Source: SHZL01 sp035292625 (GTDB lineage Bacteria; Pseudomonadota; Gammaproteobacteria; Xanthomonadales; SZUA-36). Taken from it: DNA of 64,000 nt. The position numbers and the translations under genes were made by a program. Below, in pieces: positions 25,048 through 35,280 of the stretch. The first letter of the stretch is position 1; the number at the start of each line of letters is the position of its first letter. Below the pieces are notes generated by a model that was given only the letters and a program-made list of their open reading frames with translations, made no database searches and was not told where the DNA came from. The DNA lies in assembly GCA_035292625.1 (NCBI GenBank), contig DATDPS010000056.1, positions 1 to 64,000 on the forward strand, written 5' to 3'.

Positions 25048-25905
25048 ATGGAGATGGATTTGCAACACAACCCTGCAAAGCTTGAAACGACGGCAGGCTG
25101 GGCCCTGGTCACTGGAGCATCGGCAGGTCTCGGTACAGAATTTTGCCGCCAGTTGGCCCGGCGTGGTTACAACCTGGTACTGGTGGCGCGACGAGAGGAC
25201 CGGCTACATGAACTTGCACGCCAGTTGCGGCAACAATTCAACGTGGACACACGGGTTCATGGCGTGGATTTGTCCCATCCTGGCGCGGCTGCACAGCTGA
25301 CCAGCCAACTGCAGGAACAGGGTGTGATCGTGGAAGTACTGGTAAACAATGCAGGTTATGGCCTGGCCGGCCACTATGTGGATGTGCCCTGGAAGGACCA
25401 TGCGATTTTTATCCAGGTGATGGTGACCGCCGTTTGCGACTTGACCAGGCAGTTGATTCCAGCGATGCAGGCTACGGGCCAAGGCTACATCATAAACGTG
25501 GCCTCCCTCGCCGGCTTGGTGCCTGGTTCAGCCGGCCACACGCTTTACGCAGCCAGCAAATCCTTCCTGATCCGTTTTTCAGAATCATTGGCTCTGGAAA
25601 ACCAAGGCAGTGGCGTGCATGTTTCTGCCTTGTGCCCAGGCTTTACCTTTTCCGAGTTCCATGATGTCGCCGGCACGCGTGAAATTGTCAGCAAGTTGCC
25701 AGCCTGGATGTGGATGGAGGCCAATGAAGTGGTCAGGTATGGCCTGGACTCGGTGTTTCGTGACCCACCACGAGTCCTTGCCATTCCCGGGTCAGTCAAC
25801 CGCTCGATTGCGCGGTTGGTGCGCTGGTTGCCACCCGCTGCGGCAAATGCCCTGACACGCCGGATGTCCCGCCGTTTCCGGGCCCAGAAGAGGTCTGCTC
25901 AATGA
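25048..25905 (+). CDS. Short-chain dehydrogenase/reductase
   Basis: A classical SDR of 285 residues. It has the NAD(P)-binding TGASAGLG (about 22-29), an Arg-rich dinucleotide loop (VARREDR) that suggests NADP(H), NNAG (about 101-104), the catalytic Ser in INVASLAG and the YAASK pair (Tyr about 170, Lys 174). A basic tail (RRMSRRFRAQKR) ends the protein. The substrate cannot be told; it resembles the DltE/YqjQ-like subgroup. It is divergent from tpiA and 20 bases ahead of an osmC-like gene, so the two may be co-transcribed. Confidence 0.9.
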   Translation: MEMDLQHNPAKLETTAGWALVTGASAGLGTEFCRQLARRGYNLVLVARREDRLHELARQLRQQFNVDTRVHGVDLSHPGAAAQLTSQLQEQGVIVEVLVNNAGYGLAGHYVDVPWKDHAIFIQVMVTAVCDLTRQLIPAMQATGQGYIINVASLAGLVPGSAGHTLYAASKSFLIRFSESLALENQGSGVHVSALCPGFTFSEFHDVAGTREIVSKLPAWMWMEANEVVRYGLDSVFRDPPRVLAIPGSVNRSIARLVRWLPPAAANALTRRMSRRFRAQKRSAQ

Positions 25906-25925
25906 ATTTTTGCACAGGGGCTTGA

Positions 25926-26378
25926 ATGATGTCCAGACACAAGGCAGTCATTGCCTGGAAGCTGGAGTCGACTGATTTCAGTTATGAAAATTATAACCGC
26001 AGCCATGAATGGCGCTTTGAAAACGGCACCGTCATCCCGGCATCGGCGGCACCGGATTTTCGCGGTACCCCCGACCGGGTGGATCCGGAGGAGGCCTATG
26101 TTGCTGCTCTATCCGCTTGCCACATGCTTACGTTCCTGGCCATTTGTGCCCGGCGCGGCATCCCCGTGAGCCAATACCTGGATGAGGCGGTGGGGTACCT
26201 GGCAAAAGGCCCTGACGGTAAACTGGTGATTACGCGGGTCGACCTGTCCCCGCGCATCCTGTTTGGCGCGGAACCGCCATCTGAGGAAGAACTGCGCGCC
26301 TTGCATGAGCAATCGCACGGGGAGTGCTTCGTTGCCAATTCCGTACGCACCGAGATACGCGTCCTGAACGGGTTTTAA
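25926..26378 (+). CDS. OsmC family peroxiredoxin-like protein
   Basis: OsmC/Ohr proteins reduce organic hydroperoxides with a pair of cysteines. The 150-residue protein has the two expected positions: Cys in LSACHMLTFLA (about 63) and Cys in HGECFVANSV (about 136). The N-terminal part (NRSHEWRFENG, ASAAPDFRGTPDRVDPEEAYVAAL) fits the OsmC subgroup rather than Ohr. ATG 25926 is five bases from an AGGGG Shine-Dalgarno. The gene follows the SDR gene. Confidence 0.88.
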   Translation: MMSRHKAVIAWKLESTDFSYENYNRSHEWRFENGTVIPASAAPDFRGTPDRVDPEEAYVAALSACHMLTFLAICARRGIPVSQYLDEAVGYLAKGPDGKLVITRVDLSPRILFGAEPPSEEELRALHEQSHGECFVANSVRTEIRVLNGF

Positions 26379-26436
26379 CTCGCCGCTGATGGGCAAAAGC
26401 CGGGCAACAAGACCATCCGGAAAAGTTTGAAATAAC

Positions 26437-27798
26437 TCAAGCCCCAGCGACGATCAAGTGATCAACCAACACCGATCCGCAGTGAACATTGCCGCGTGTG
26501 TCCAGGTCCGCCCCGGCAGCGGTCAGGTCCAGGAATATGTCACGCAAGTTCCCGGCAATGGTGACTTCTTCGACCGGGTAACTGATCTCGCCATTTGCCA
26601 CCATGAAACCGGAAGCGCCCCGGGAGTAATCTCCTGTCACCAGGTTTACTCCCTGGCCCATGACTTCGGTGACCAGGAAACCTGAATGCATTTCATTGAC
26701 CAGGTCTGCAAAGTTTTTACCGCCAGGCTGCATTAGCAGGTTTCTCACGCCCCCTGAATTTCCCGTGGTCTGCAAGCCCAGGCGGCGGGCAGAATAGCAA
26801 GACAGGACGTAGCCTTGCAGGATTCCATCCGCAACAATGTCACGCTCCCGTGTGGCCACGCCTTCACCATCAAAAGACGCACTTCCGGAGCCGCGCAACA
26901 GGTATGGGCGCTCGGCTAACCTCACCCAATCCGGGAAGACGGCCTGTCCGGCAGCACCTTTCAGAAAAGAGGCATTGCGGTACAAGGCAGAACCGGAAAT
27001 CGCACTCACCAGGTGCCCGATCAGGCTTTTGGCCACTTCCGGCGCGAGCAAAACGGACATGTTGCCTGTCTGGAGCTTCTTCGCACCCAGCCTGCGAACC
27101 GTGCGGCGAGCCGCTTCACGCCCGGTAATTGCCGGCGCTTCGAGCTCGGCCAGGTCGCGGCGGCTGTCGTAACTGTAATCACGTTGCATGTTTGCGCCCT
27201 TACCCGCGATCAGCACGCAACTCTGGTCGAACCGGGTTCCAGCACTACGGCCGATAAAGCCGTGTGTGTTCCCATATACGCCCATGCCCAAACCGGCATC
27301 GAAAGACGCGCCCTCCGAATTAGTGATCAAAGCTTCTTCACGGCCAGCCTCTTCGCAAAGCAAGGCGCGCTTTATGGCAGCCTGTGCATCCATCACCGCA
27401 GGATGCCAAATATCGAGATCGGGAAACTGCGTTGCCAGAAGCTTTTTATCGGCCAGGCCATTACAGGGGTCTTCCTGTGTATAGCGGGCTATCTCCAGCG
27501 CTTTATCCACGCAGGATTCAATGGAATTCTGGCCCAGGTCGGCGCTGGTAGCGTGTCCTTTGCGCCGCCCCATGAGAACACTGACGCTGATCCCCCGATC
27601 CTGCATGTGCTCCAGCGTTTCGACCTGGCCCAGCCGGACCGTTACCGACAAGCCCTGGCTGGCATATGCCGAAGCTTCCGCTGCAGACGCGCCGGCTTTT
27701 TTAGCCCGTTCCAGTGCCCTTTCCACGTGCAACTGCAAAGCATCAAGTTCCGCATCGCGGTCCAGCTGAGGCTGGGTTACCATGGGTTCTTCAGGCAT
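26437..27798 (-). CDS. pmbA: Metalloprotease PmbA/TldE
   Basis: TldE (PmbA) pairs with TldD to form a heterodimeric protease that trims unstructured peptides, for example the microcin B17 leader, and degrades CcdA in E. coli. The 453-residue protein has family segments (GLSVTVRLGQVETLEHMQDRGISVSV, SGSALYRNASFLKGAAG, GFMVANGEISYPVEEVTIAGNL). It lacks the HExxxH zinc motif, as expected for the E subunit. ATG 27798 is chosen; a GTG at 27804 is four bases from AAGGGG and is an alternative. It is divergent from darP, and tldD lies nearby. Confidence 0.95.
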   Translation of the reverse strand: MPEEPMVTQPQLDRDAELDALQLHVERALERAKKAGASAAEASAYASQGLSVTVRLGQVETLEHMQDRGISVSVLMGRRKGHATSADLGQNSIESCVDKALEIARYTQEDPCNGLADKKLLATQFPDLDIWHPAVMDAQAAIKRALLCEEAGREEALITNSEGASFDAGLGMGVYGNTHGFIGRSAGTRFDQSCVLIAGKGANMQRDYSYDSRRDLAELEAPAITGREAARRTVRRLGAKKLQTGNMSVLLAPEVAKSLIGHLVSAISGSALYRNASFLKGAAGQAVFPDWVRLAERPYLLRGSGSASFDGEGVATRERDIVADGILQGYVLSCYSARRLGLQTTGNSGGVRNLLMQPGGKNFADLVNEMHSGFLVTEVMGQGVNLVTGDYSRGASGFMVANGEISYPVEEVTIAGNLRDIFLDLTAAGADLDTRGNVHCGSVLVDHLIVAGA

Positions 27799-27842
27799 GA
27801 ACACAAATCCCCTTGCAACATTTGTGGTTGAGCGAAATACAC

Positions 27843-28394
27843 GTGACTATCGAACCCGATAACAACAACCATTTTGATGAACCGCCGGTGGAAGTGCGGC
27901 TGATCAGCAAAAGCCAGCTGAAACGGGATGCGCTGGCCACAAAATCCCTGGCATCAGAGCTGCTTGGCTTAAACCACTCCCAGCTGCAGAGGCTACCCCT
28001 CGACAACGATGTCCTTCTGGCCATCCGGCAGGCCCGAACCATCCGCTCCCACGGCGCGCGCCGCAGGCAGTTGCAGTACATCGCCAAACTGCTGCGGTAC
28101 ACGGACCCGTCAGCCATTATCGAAGCCGTTGCCGGTTTCCAGGACGAAGCGCGGGGGCTCACGGCGCGACAGCACCGCTGTGAGGCCTGGCGGGATATCC
28201 TGTTGGAAAAGGGCGACGGAGCATTGGCAGGATTGCTGCAACTGCGACCAGAAATCGATGCGCAAGCCTTGCGTCAACTGGTGCGCAATGCCCAGCGCGA
28301 GCACGCAGCCGGCAAGCCCCCGGCCGCAGCACGCGCCCTGTTTCGCGCACTGCGTGATATCGACGCGCATCAATCCTTGCCTGCCCGCCAGTGA
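27843..28394 (+). CDS. darP: Ribosome-associated protein DarP (YjgA, DUF615)
   Basis: DarP binds late 50S precursors in E. coli. The protein shows the DUF615 core: SKSQLKRDALATKSLASELLGL, DVLLAIRQARTIRSHGARRRQLQYIAKLLR and an Arg/Ala-rich helical C-terminus. I start at GTG 27843 (VTIEPDN), giving 183 residues; the open frame begins at TTG 27813. Divergence from pmbA is the same as in E. coli. It converges on tldD with a 12-base gap. Confidence 0.93.
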   Translation: MTIEPDNNNHFDEPPVEVRLISKSQLKRDALATKSLASELLGLNHSQLQRLPLDNDVLLAIRQARTIRSHGARRRQLQYIAKLLRYTDPSAIIEAVAGFQDEARGLTARQHRCEAWRDILLEKGDGALAGLLQLRPEIDAQALRQLVRNAQREHAAGKPPAAARALFRALRDIDAHQSLPARQ

Positions 28395-28406
28395 ACCGAT
28401 CCTGGC

Positions 28407-29849
28407 TCACGTTTCTGTTCCTCCGACCGTTAAGCCATCAATTTTCACGGTTGGCTGTCCGACTCCCACCGGGACACTCTGGCCGTCCTTGCCACAAACA
28501 CCTATGCCCGCGTCCAGGCGCAGATCGTTGCCCACCATGGACACCCGGGTCATGGCCTCCGGCCCATTGCCGATAAGCGTTGCTCCTCTTACGGGGCGGG
28601 TAACTTTGCCATTTTCAATGAGATAGGCTTCGCTGGCCGAAAAAACGAAACGGCCCGATGTGATATCCACCTGGCCACCTGCAAAATTGACGGCGTAGAG
28701 CCCTTTGTCCACGGAAGCGATGATTTCCTCCGGTGCATGTTCTCCAGCCAGCATGAAGGTATTGGTCATGCGCGGCATGGGCAGGTGGGCAAAGGACTCC
28801 CGTCGCCCATTTCCGGTGACAGGCATGTTCATCAGGCCGGCGTTCAACTTGTCTTGCATGTAGGTCCGCAGAACGCCATTTTCGATCAGCACGGTTTGTT
28901 TCGTGACCGTGCCTTCATCGTCCACCGTCAGGGAACCACGGCGGCGTGGCAAGGACCCATCATCCACTACCGTGACACAACTTGCGGCAACTTTTTCACC
29001 CAGCCTGCCGCTGAATGCCGAAGTCCCCTTGCGATTGAAATCGCCCTCCAGCCCGTGCCCGACAGCTTCGTGCAACAGTACGCCAGGCCAACCGGGGCCA
29101 AGCACTACCGTCATCGTCCCGGCTGGAGCCGCATCCGCTTCCAGGTTGACCAATGCCTGTCTCACCGCTTCATCGGCGAAGCGCTGCCATGCATTGCCCA
29201 GCAACAACTCCCGGTAGGAAAACCGTCCGCCACCGCCATCACTACCCTGCTCCTTGCGCGCGCCCTGGGTGGCGATCACATTGATGTTGAGACGAACCAG
29301 GGGCCGGATATCAGCGGCAAAGGTGCCATCGCTGGCCGCAACCAGGATGGTTTCGTACGTCGCGGCCAGGCTGGCCACCACTTCGCTCACCCTTGGATCG
29401 CTTGACCTGGCATAGGTATCTATCTGCCGCAGCAAGTCGACCTTTTCCTCCGCCCCCAGCGTATCCATGGGATTTTCCGCTGCATAAAGCGGTGAGCCGC
29501 CCGGTTTCTTCCAGGCCTGGATCTGTCCCTGCCGCCCCTGCGTGGCAATGGCTCGCGCAGCGTGCGACGCCTGCAATAGCGAAGGCATGATGATTTCGTC
29601 GGCGTAGGCGAATCCGGTTTTGTCACCACTGATGGCGCGAATGCCTACACCCTTTTCGACCGAGTAACTGCCACTGCGCACCAGTCCATCCTCCAGTGCC
29701 CAGGATTCGTGGCTGGCAACCTGGAAATAAAGATCACCCGCGTCCACAGCCGGTCCCATCAGGTGCGACAGCACACGCTCGAGGGCACGCTGATCCAGAC
29801 CACCCGGAGCGAGCAGCTCCCGCTGCGCCATTTCAATCATTTCACTCAT
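28407..29849 (-). CDS. tldD: Metalloprotease TldD
   Basis: TldD is the catalytic zinc subunit of the TldD/TldE protease. The 480-residue protein carries the HEAVGHGLEGD motif (residues 260-270), giving the HExxxH zinc ligands, and the downstream Cys region GIGVCGKDGQSVPVGVGQPTVK. The N-terminal half has the usual YFQVASHESWALEDGLVRSG. It is the last gene of the maf-rng-yhdP-tldD order that is also found in E. coli. Confidence 0.97.
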   Translation of the reverse strand: MSEMIEMAQRELLAPGGLDQRALERVLSHLMGPAVDAGDLYFQVASHESWALEDGLVRSGSYSVEKGVGIRAISGDKTGFAYADEIIMPSLLQASHAARAIATQGRQGQIQAWKKPGGSPLYAAENPMDTLGAEEKVDLLRQIDTYARSSDPRVSEVVASLAATYETILVAASDGTFAADIRPLVRLNINVIATQGARKEQGSDGGGGRFSYRELLLGNAWQRFADEAVRQALVNLEADAAPAGTMTVVLGPGWPGVLLHEAVGHGLEGDFNRKGTSAFSGRLGEKVAASCVTVVDDGSLPRRRGSLTVDDEGTVTKQTVLIENGVLRTYMQDKLNAGLMNMPVTGNGRRESFAHLPMPRMTNTFMLAGEHAPEEIIASVDKGLYAVNFAGGQVDITSGRFVFSASEAYLIENGKVTRPVRGATLIGNGPEAMTRVSMVGNDLRLDAGIGVCGKDGQSVPVGVGQPTVKIDGLTVGGTET

Positions 29850-29891
29850 GTCTTGTTTCCCTGCGACTCATTCGAATTCATGCGTCTCCTG

Positions 29892-32800
29892 CTATCCCCC
29901 GGCATCGTCGTCAGCACGCGGTTCAATCACCGGTTCATCCCAGCTGCCAGTGATGGTGTATTGCGCCTGGGTGGCGGTGCCGAGTTGTCCCTGCAACAAC
30001 CCTTGAAGCGCAGCCCCTGCGGCGGCACCGGCCGGCCCGCCCGCTATGGCGCCAATAATGGGCAACGTATTGCCCACTCCAGGCCGGACAGTCATGAGTT
30101 GATCATACCGCTGTGCCACGAGGTCCGTGCTCCCAGTCAAATTGATTTTTGCCGCCGTGGACGACAACTCCACATCATCCGTACTAGCGGTCCCGTTTTC
30201 CAGGTGGAATGTCCCCTTGGCCTCGTCGAAATCAAATCCGGAGTCAAACACGTCCCGGAAATCAAGAGACAGCCGGCGCGGCAGAGCTTGAATACTCAAC
30301 AAGCCCAACACCCGTCCGGTCCCCGGGCTGGCATTGGCTATCTGGCCCCCACTGACACTGAATTCAACCTCCCCGTTCAAGCGGGAGAGAGCAAATGTTG
30401 CCGGGGACCCGGGCCACCAGGCATTGAAGCGCAGAACGGTTTGCCCTCCCTGAAGCGCGGAGCTGATGTCCAATGAATGCATCAGTGCTCCAAGAGACTC
30501 AGCCGTGATCAGGATATTGAAATCAGAACGTTGCCCTGCGTCACTGAGTGACCAGTCGCCACTGGCACGAACCCTGAGCTCACCGGACTCACTTTCCACT
30601 TTCTCAAAATGAAAACCATTCGATACGGGATACGCTTCGATGCGTGTCTCGCCCAGTTCAACGCCCGCATAGCTGAAGGAGTGGGCATACAAATGCAAAG
30701 CCGGCAAGTTTCCCGGGTTTGCTTCCATATCCACTCCGCTGCTCAGCGGAACGCCCAGAGCCAGACGTTCGAATTCGGCGGACAGGCTTTGTCCCTTACC
30801 GGGGTCAGGCGTGAAAGTCACGTTACCCTCGATGTCTTCGCCGGCAAACGTTGCCTTGATATCTGCGTCGTTGATGCTGAGCGATAGGTTGACATTTTCG
30901 AACTGTCTGTCGAGGAACCGCAAGCTGCCGGCGGCAAGATCACAGCGCTCGAGCTTGAGACCGGCAAGGCCCCCGCCGGATCGCGCTGCTTCAATGATGA
31001 TATCGACCCAGCCATCCAGGTCCAGCGTTGGCGCCAGGCCGTTTATCCGCGCAAAACCCGGCGGCGGTAAACTGCCCGTGCCATTTCCCAACTGAATCAA
31101 AGCCCGTGACAGTGCAACTTCGCCAGTTGACCCACCTGTCGATCTCGGCAGTTCCAGGCGCAAAAGTATGCGCCCATCCAGTTCTACATCGAGCAAACCT
31201 GACGGGCCTTTCAAGGGATAATGCAATACCAAAGGCCAGGACTCACTTTCTGGCTTGTCAAAAGGCGTGGGAAAATCCAGTGCAATGCCAGCCAGTTCCG
31301 ACCGGACGAAAAGATCAAGCTGCGACTCCTCACCAGCAACCAGGGCCGGGACTACGACAGACACCTGCCAGTCGCTTGCGCCTTGCACCCGACCCAGCAC
31401 CGTACGGGCTTCGAGCAGGAATTCGGGAAGGATGTCCTTGACTTCGAACCGGCCGGTCATATCGACGCGAAAACGCTCGGGCGCATCGGTATTTCCTCTC
31501 AGTTCAAGCTGGGCATCCTCTCCTTTGAACAGGGCCTTTAACCCGGATCCCGTCAGTCCCTGCCTGGTGTAATACACTTTGCCGTTGATGGCTTCGAGCA
31601 CGACACCAGAACCGGGATCCGAAAATTTATTGTCTTGCATTTCCACCTGGCCATCCACGGACAGCTCACCAGCAGTCCTGCCCAAGGGCACTTGCAGGGA
31701 GCCCAGGGTCTCAGCGCGCCCGGAAAATTCGAATCGATCCAGGTTGACCTCCAACTTCTGCTGCAGGGGTGACCGGGCAAGAAAGCCCATCAGGGTGTCA
31801 AGCTGGGACTGTGCTTCATATTCGAGCCGCAACAACGGTTGCTTGAGATCTGCAATGGTGGCTGTGACACGCTGCACCGCGACACCGGCAATATCGCCCA
31901 CCGTGGCTTCAACAGCCAGGGATGGGCCGGTAAACCTGGCAATGGCATCGACTTTTGTGGCCACGGGCCAGGTTGGCGCGTAATCCAGGCTAGCTGCGTC
32001 AATCTGCGCGATGGCCTCGAAGCGACCCAAGCCGCTGCGAAAAGGCCAGTCGTCCATGTCACCCAGAATCTGGAACCTGCCCGTCACTAAGTCGCCGTCC
32101 AACAATCCACGGCGCAACCATTGCACCACGTTGGTTTTCAGTATCCCTTCAGGCCAGTAAGGGGATAGTTCGCCCAATTTTCCGCGCGACACCTCGACAT
32201 TCACATCAACGGCGGGGCGCCCATCGTTTCCCGCGAAAAGAGCTTCCCCACTGACGGCAATATCTTCATTGAGCAACTGGCACTGCTGCAATCCCACCTG
32301 CCAATGCTCGCCCCAGGTGAGATCAATTTCACATCCGGGCAGGCTGAACGCCAGGGGCCCGGCAAACATTTGTGGCCACTGCACATCGAGGCGACCGGCA
32401 TGCAGCGACATATGCCCAAACCCCCGCCGCAGGTCGATGGTGCCGTCGAGCCCTTGCAGGTCCGGCCATCTCCCCCAGTCTGCGATGCTGGCTTGCCTGG
32501 CCGTGCCAAGAGCCAATTGCAGGCGCCAATTGCGATCCAGGATCAGCTCAAGACCGCTTACACCCCCGGCCGCCGATTTGGGGAGCTTGCTCGGCCAGGG
32601 TGTCCCATAAATGGACATTATGTCCCTGGCCAGGCGCAAGGGTACGTCCAGTGGCAGGTAGTCAGCGCTGATCCAGAGCCCAAGGTTCCGTTCAAGATTC
32701 CGGGCCAGGGCAACACTGGGCGCAGTCCATGAATGCACGCCGTCATCATAGGCAAGATTGCTGAGATCCAGTCGCCAGTCAGCTTTACCTCCATAGCTCC

Positions 32801-33740
32801 AGGCCAACCAGGTGTTGAGGTGATCTATCGCGATGCGCTGCTGGCCGTTTTCCAGCCGCCCTTTGCGCAAATCAACCACTCCAGACACAGACAACGCCTG
32901 GCCGGTACGCCAGTCACACCATAACTCGGCGCTCAATTTTCCTTCCTTGAGCAGAAATGGATTGGTGGGCAAGCGTTCGTGAACCGGCCCCAGCAGCAAC
33001 TCGCGAAGCGTCACTTGCCAACGGGCTTCCTCGATGCCCCTGGTTTCAGCCAGCAGCAGTATGCCGCTGGCATCCACTTCTCCAAATACACGGCCACCGT
33101 CTTCGTCAGTGAGTCTTGCCTGGAGTGCCAGGGCGAGGACATTACCATCGAACTGAACCCGTGCATCAATTTCCGACAGGTTCAAGCGCACGCCATACTT
33201 TTCATCGACGTATTCCAGGTTCGAGTTCTCGAGGATCAGTTCGCCGATTCCCACCAGGCTGCGTAAGCCGGGTGTTTCTCCACTTGCTCCGGTACCAGCA
33301 ACGCCAAGGCCGGACAGGACGTACTGTCCGTCCGTTGCATGGATCAATTTGAAGTCGGCGCCTATGACGAGAAAGTTGTACAGCGCGGTACCCGGAATCA
33401 ACAGGTTCAATGGTTTGATGTCCAGAGCGGCCTTGTCGATGGCGACTTCCCCAACTCCGCCTGCCCTCGCTTGCAGGCGGAGTCCCTGTAATGACAAACG
33501 TGGCCCAAAGGTCTTCCATTCGCCAGTGAAACTCGTCAGAGTGACAACCTGCCCGAATTCCTTCGACAACCACGCTTCCAGGCGGGGCTGAAAATGCCCA
33601 CTGTAAGGCATAAGAATCTTGCCAACGCCAACCAGCAGCGCCGCAGAAATAACCACGATGGACAGTACTGTCCAAAACAGCGTGCGCAGTCGACGCAAGA
33701 TGAGAGTCAGGGCCGCCAAGATTGTCCCGTCCGGCGGCAT
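29892..33740 (-). CDS. yhdP: AsmA-like envelope protein YhdP
   Basis: YhdP belongs to the AsmA-like bridge proteins that span the periplasm and, with TamB and YdbH, move phospholipid to the outer membrane in E. coli. The 1282-residue protein has an N-terminal membrane anchor (about residues 12-45: LRTLFWTVLSIVVISAALLVGVG) and a very long periplasmic part of beta-rich repeats, ending with a TIGR02099-type C-terminal domain (LSIQALPRRLSLDFRDVFDSGFDFDEAKG). The length fits the E. coli protein (1266). Confidence 0.95.
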   Translation of the reverse strand: MPPDGTILAALTLILRRLRTLFWTVLSIVVISAALLVGVGKILMPYSGHFQPRLEAWLSKEFGQVVTLTSFTGEWKTFGPRLSLQGLRLQARAGGVGEVAIDKAALDIKPLNLLIPGTALYNFLVIGADFKLIHATDGQYVLSGLGVAGTGASGETPGLRSLVGIGELILENSNLEYVDEKYGVRLNLSEIDARVQFDGNVLALALQARLTDEDGGRVFGEVDASGILLLAETRGIEEARWQVTLRELLLGPVHERLPTNPFLLKEGKLSAELWCDWRTGQALSVSGVVDLRKGRLENGQQRIAIDHLNTWLAWSYGGKADWRLDLSNLAYDDGVHSWTAPSVALARNLERNLGLWISADYLPLDVPLRLARDIMSIYGTPWPSKLPKSAAGGVSGLELILDRNWRLQLALGTARQASIADWGRWPDLQGLDGTIDLRRGFGHMSLHAGRLDVQWPQMFAGPLAFSLPGCEIDLTWGEHWQVGLQQCQLLNEDIAVSGEALFAGNDGRPAVDVNVEVSRGKLGELSPYWPEGILKTNVVQWLRRGLLDGDLVTGRFQILGDMDDWPFRSGLGRFEAIAQIDAASLDYAPTWPVATKVDAIARFTGPSLAVEATVGDIAGVAVQRVTATIADLKQPLLRLEYEAQSQLDTLMGFLARSPLQQKLEVNLDRFEFSGRAETLGSLQVPLGRTAGELSVDGQVEMQDNKFSDPGSGVVLEAINGKVYYTRQGLTGSGLKALFKGEDAQLELRGNTDAPERFRVDMTGRFEVKDILPEFLLEARTVLGRVQGASDWQVSVVVPALVAGEESQLDLFVRSELAGIALDFPTPFDKPESESWPLVLHYPLKGPSGLLDVELDGRILLRLELPRSTGGSTGEVALSRALIQLGNGTGSLPPPGFARINGLAPTLDLDGWVDIIIEAARSGGGLAGLKLERCDLAAGSLRFLDRQFENVNLSLSINDADIKATFAGEDIEGNVTFTPDPGKGQSLSAEFERLALGVPLSSGVDMEANPGNLPALHLYAHSFSYAGVELGETRIEAYPVSNGFHFEKVESESGELRVRASGDWSLSDAGQRSDFNILITAESLGALMHSLDISSALQGGQTVLRFNAWWPGSPATFALSRLNGEVEFSVSGGQIANASPGTGRVLGLLSIQALPRRLSLDFRDVFDSGFDFDEAKGTFHLENGTASTDDVELSSTAAKINLTGSTDLVAQRYDQLMTVRPGVGNTLPIIGAIAGGPAGAAAGAALQGLLQGQLGTATQAQYTITGSWDEPVIEPRADDDAGG

Positions 33741-33755
33741 GGCAATCCGGATTGT

Positions 33756-35222
33756 CTACAGCAGAACGACATCAAACTGCTCCTGGGAATACTGTTCTTC
33801 AGTCTGGAATCGGATGGACTTACCGATGAGTTCCTCCAGTTCAGCCACGGTCGCAGACTGCTCGTCAAGAATTTGTGTTACGACCGCCGGCGAGGCCATC
33901 ACCAAGAGCTTTTGGGCCTCAAATTGCCTGCCAGAGCGCATGATTTCGCGGAAAATCTCCATGCACACGGTATTGCTGCTCTTGATGGTCCCACGGCCCG
34001 AACAAACCGGACAAGTTATGCATAGCCTGTGCTCAAGGCTTTCAGTGGTGCGCTTGCGCGTCATTTCGACCAGGCCCAGCTCCGACAGCTCCGACACTTT
34101 GATCTTGGCATGGTCGCGTTCCAGGGCACGGTGCAACGACCTCATGACCTGGCGTTGGTGCTCCTCGTTGTCCATGTCGATAAAATCGACAATGATGATG
34201 CCGCCAAGATTGCGTAATCGAAGGTGCCGGGCCAAAACCTGGGTGGCTTCCAGGTTGGTTTTGTATATTGTTTCCTCCAGGTTACGGCTGCCCACAAAAC
34301 CCCCGGTATTCACATCGATGGTGGTCATCGCTTCCGTCTGATCGAACACGAGGTATCCCCCCGACTTGAGCGGAACCTGGCGTTGCAGGGCAGCTTCGAT
34401 TTCGTCCTCGATTCCGAACAAGTCGAAGATCGGCCGCTCGCCCGTATAGGCTTCAATGCGTTCACACCAGTCAGGAACGAAGCTTCCGGCAAATCGAAGC
34501 GCCTGCTGCAGCGTGTCCGCATTGTCAATCCGCACTCGCTCGACTTTCTCGTGCATCAGGTCACGCAAGGTCCGCAGCGGCAATGACAGGTCCTCAAAAA
34601 CACAGCTGGCCATTTCTGCGCGAACTACCTGGTCCTGAATTGACTGCCAAACTTTGCCAAGGTATGCCATGTCGGCAGACAAGGCGAAGCCGCTGACTCC
34701 CTCGGCATTGGTGCGTACGATGTAGCCATGTCCGCTGGCTTCGTCCCGCACGGTGTGCACCAGCTGCTTGAGCCTGGCCCTTTCTTCTTCCGCTTCAATC
34801 CGGGCAGAGACGCCGATGGATCCGCAGTTGGGCAACAGCACCAGGAACCGGGAAGGAATGCTGATGTTGGAAGTCAGCCGCGCACCTTTGGAACCCATTG
34901 GGTCCTTGATGACCTGGACGATCACTTCCTGGCCCGGGCGCAGCAGGCTGGCTATCGAGACAGTTGGGGTATCGACGCTCCCCGGGGAAGCATCCTGCCG
35001 CATCATGTCGGCAACATGCAGGAAAGCCGTCCGCTCCAGGCCGATATCGACGAACGCTGCCTGCAAGCCTGGCAGGACGCGGGAAACCTGGCCCTTGAAG
35101 ATGCTGCCAATGTAGCCATTTTGGCCAGCCCGCTCCAGCCAGACTTCCTGCAGCATGCCACCGTCGACCAACGCCACCCGGGATTCCGAGGGCGTCGCAT
35201 TGATCAAAATTTCCTCGCTCAC
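33756..35222 (-). CDS. rng: Ribonuclease G
   Basis: RNase G matures the 16S rRNA 5' end and cleaves some mRNAs. The 488-residue protein has the S1 domain (IGSIFKGQVSRVLPGLQAAFVDIG, about 38-61), catalytic aspartates in TTIDVNTGGFVGSRNLEETI and GIIIVDFIDMDNEEHQ, and the zinc-link CPVCSGRGT (about 404). It lacks the long scaffold tail of RNase E. The start is a GTG at 35222. Neighbours maf and yhdP match the E. coli order. Confidence 0.97.
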   Translation of the reverse strand: MSEEILINATPSESRVALVDGGMLQEVWLERAGQNGYIGSIFKGQVSRVLPGLQAAFVDIGLERTAFLHVADMMRQDASPGSVDTPTVSIASLLRPGQEVIVQVIKDPMGSKGARLTSNISIPSRFLVLLPNCGSIGVSARIEAEEERARLKQLVHTVRDEASGHGYIVRTNAEGVSGFALSADMAYLGKVWQSIQDQVVRAEMASCVFEDLSLPLRTLRDLMHEKVERVRIDNADTLQQALRFAGSFVPDWCERIEAYTGERPIFDLFGIEDEIEAALQRQVPLKSGGYLVFDQTEAMTTIDVNTGGFVGSRNLEETIYKTNLEATQVLARHLRLRNLGGIIIVDFIDMDNEEHQRQVMRSLHRALERDHAKIKVSELSELGLVEMTRKRTTESLEHRLCITCPVCSGRGTIKSSNTVCMEIFREIMRSGRQFEAQKLLVMASPAVVTQILDEQSATVAELEELIGKSIRFQTEEQYSQEQFDVVLL

Positions 35223-35280
35223 GGGCGAATATTCATTTCCAGGATGAGCTCAGGATAACACCCGGGGCTCGTGATAAAGT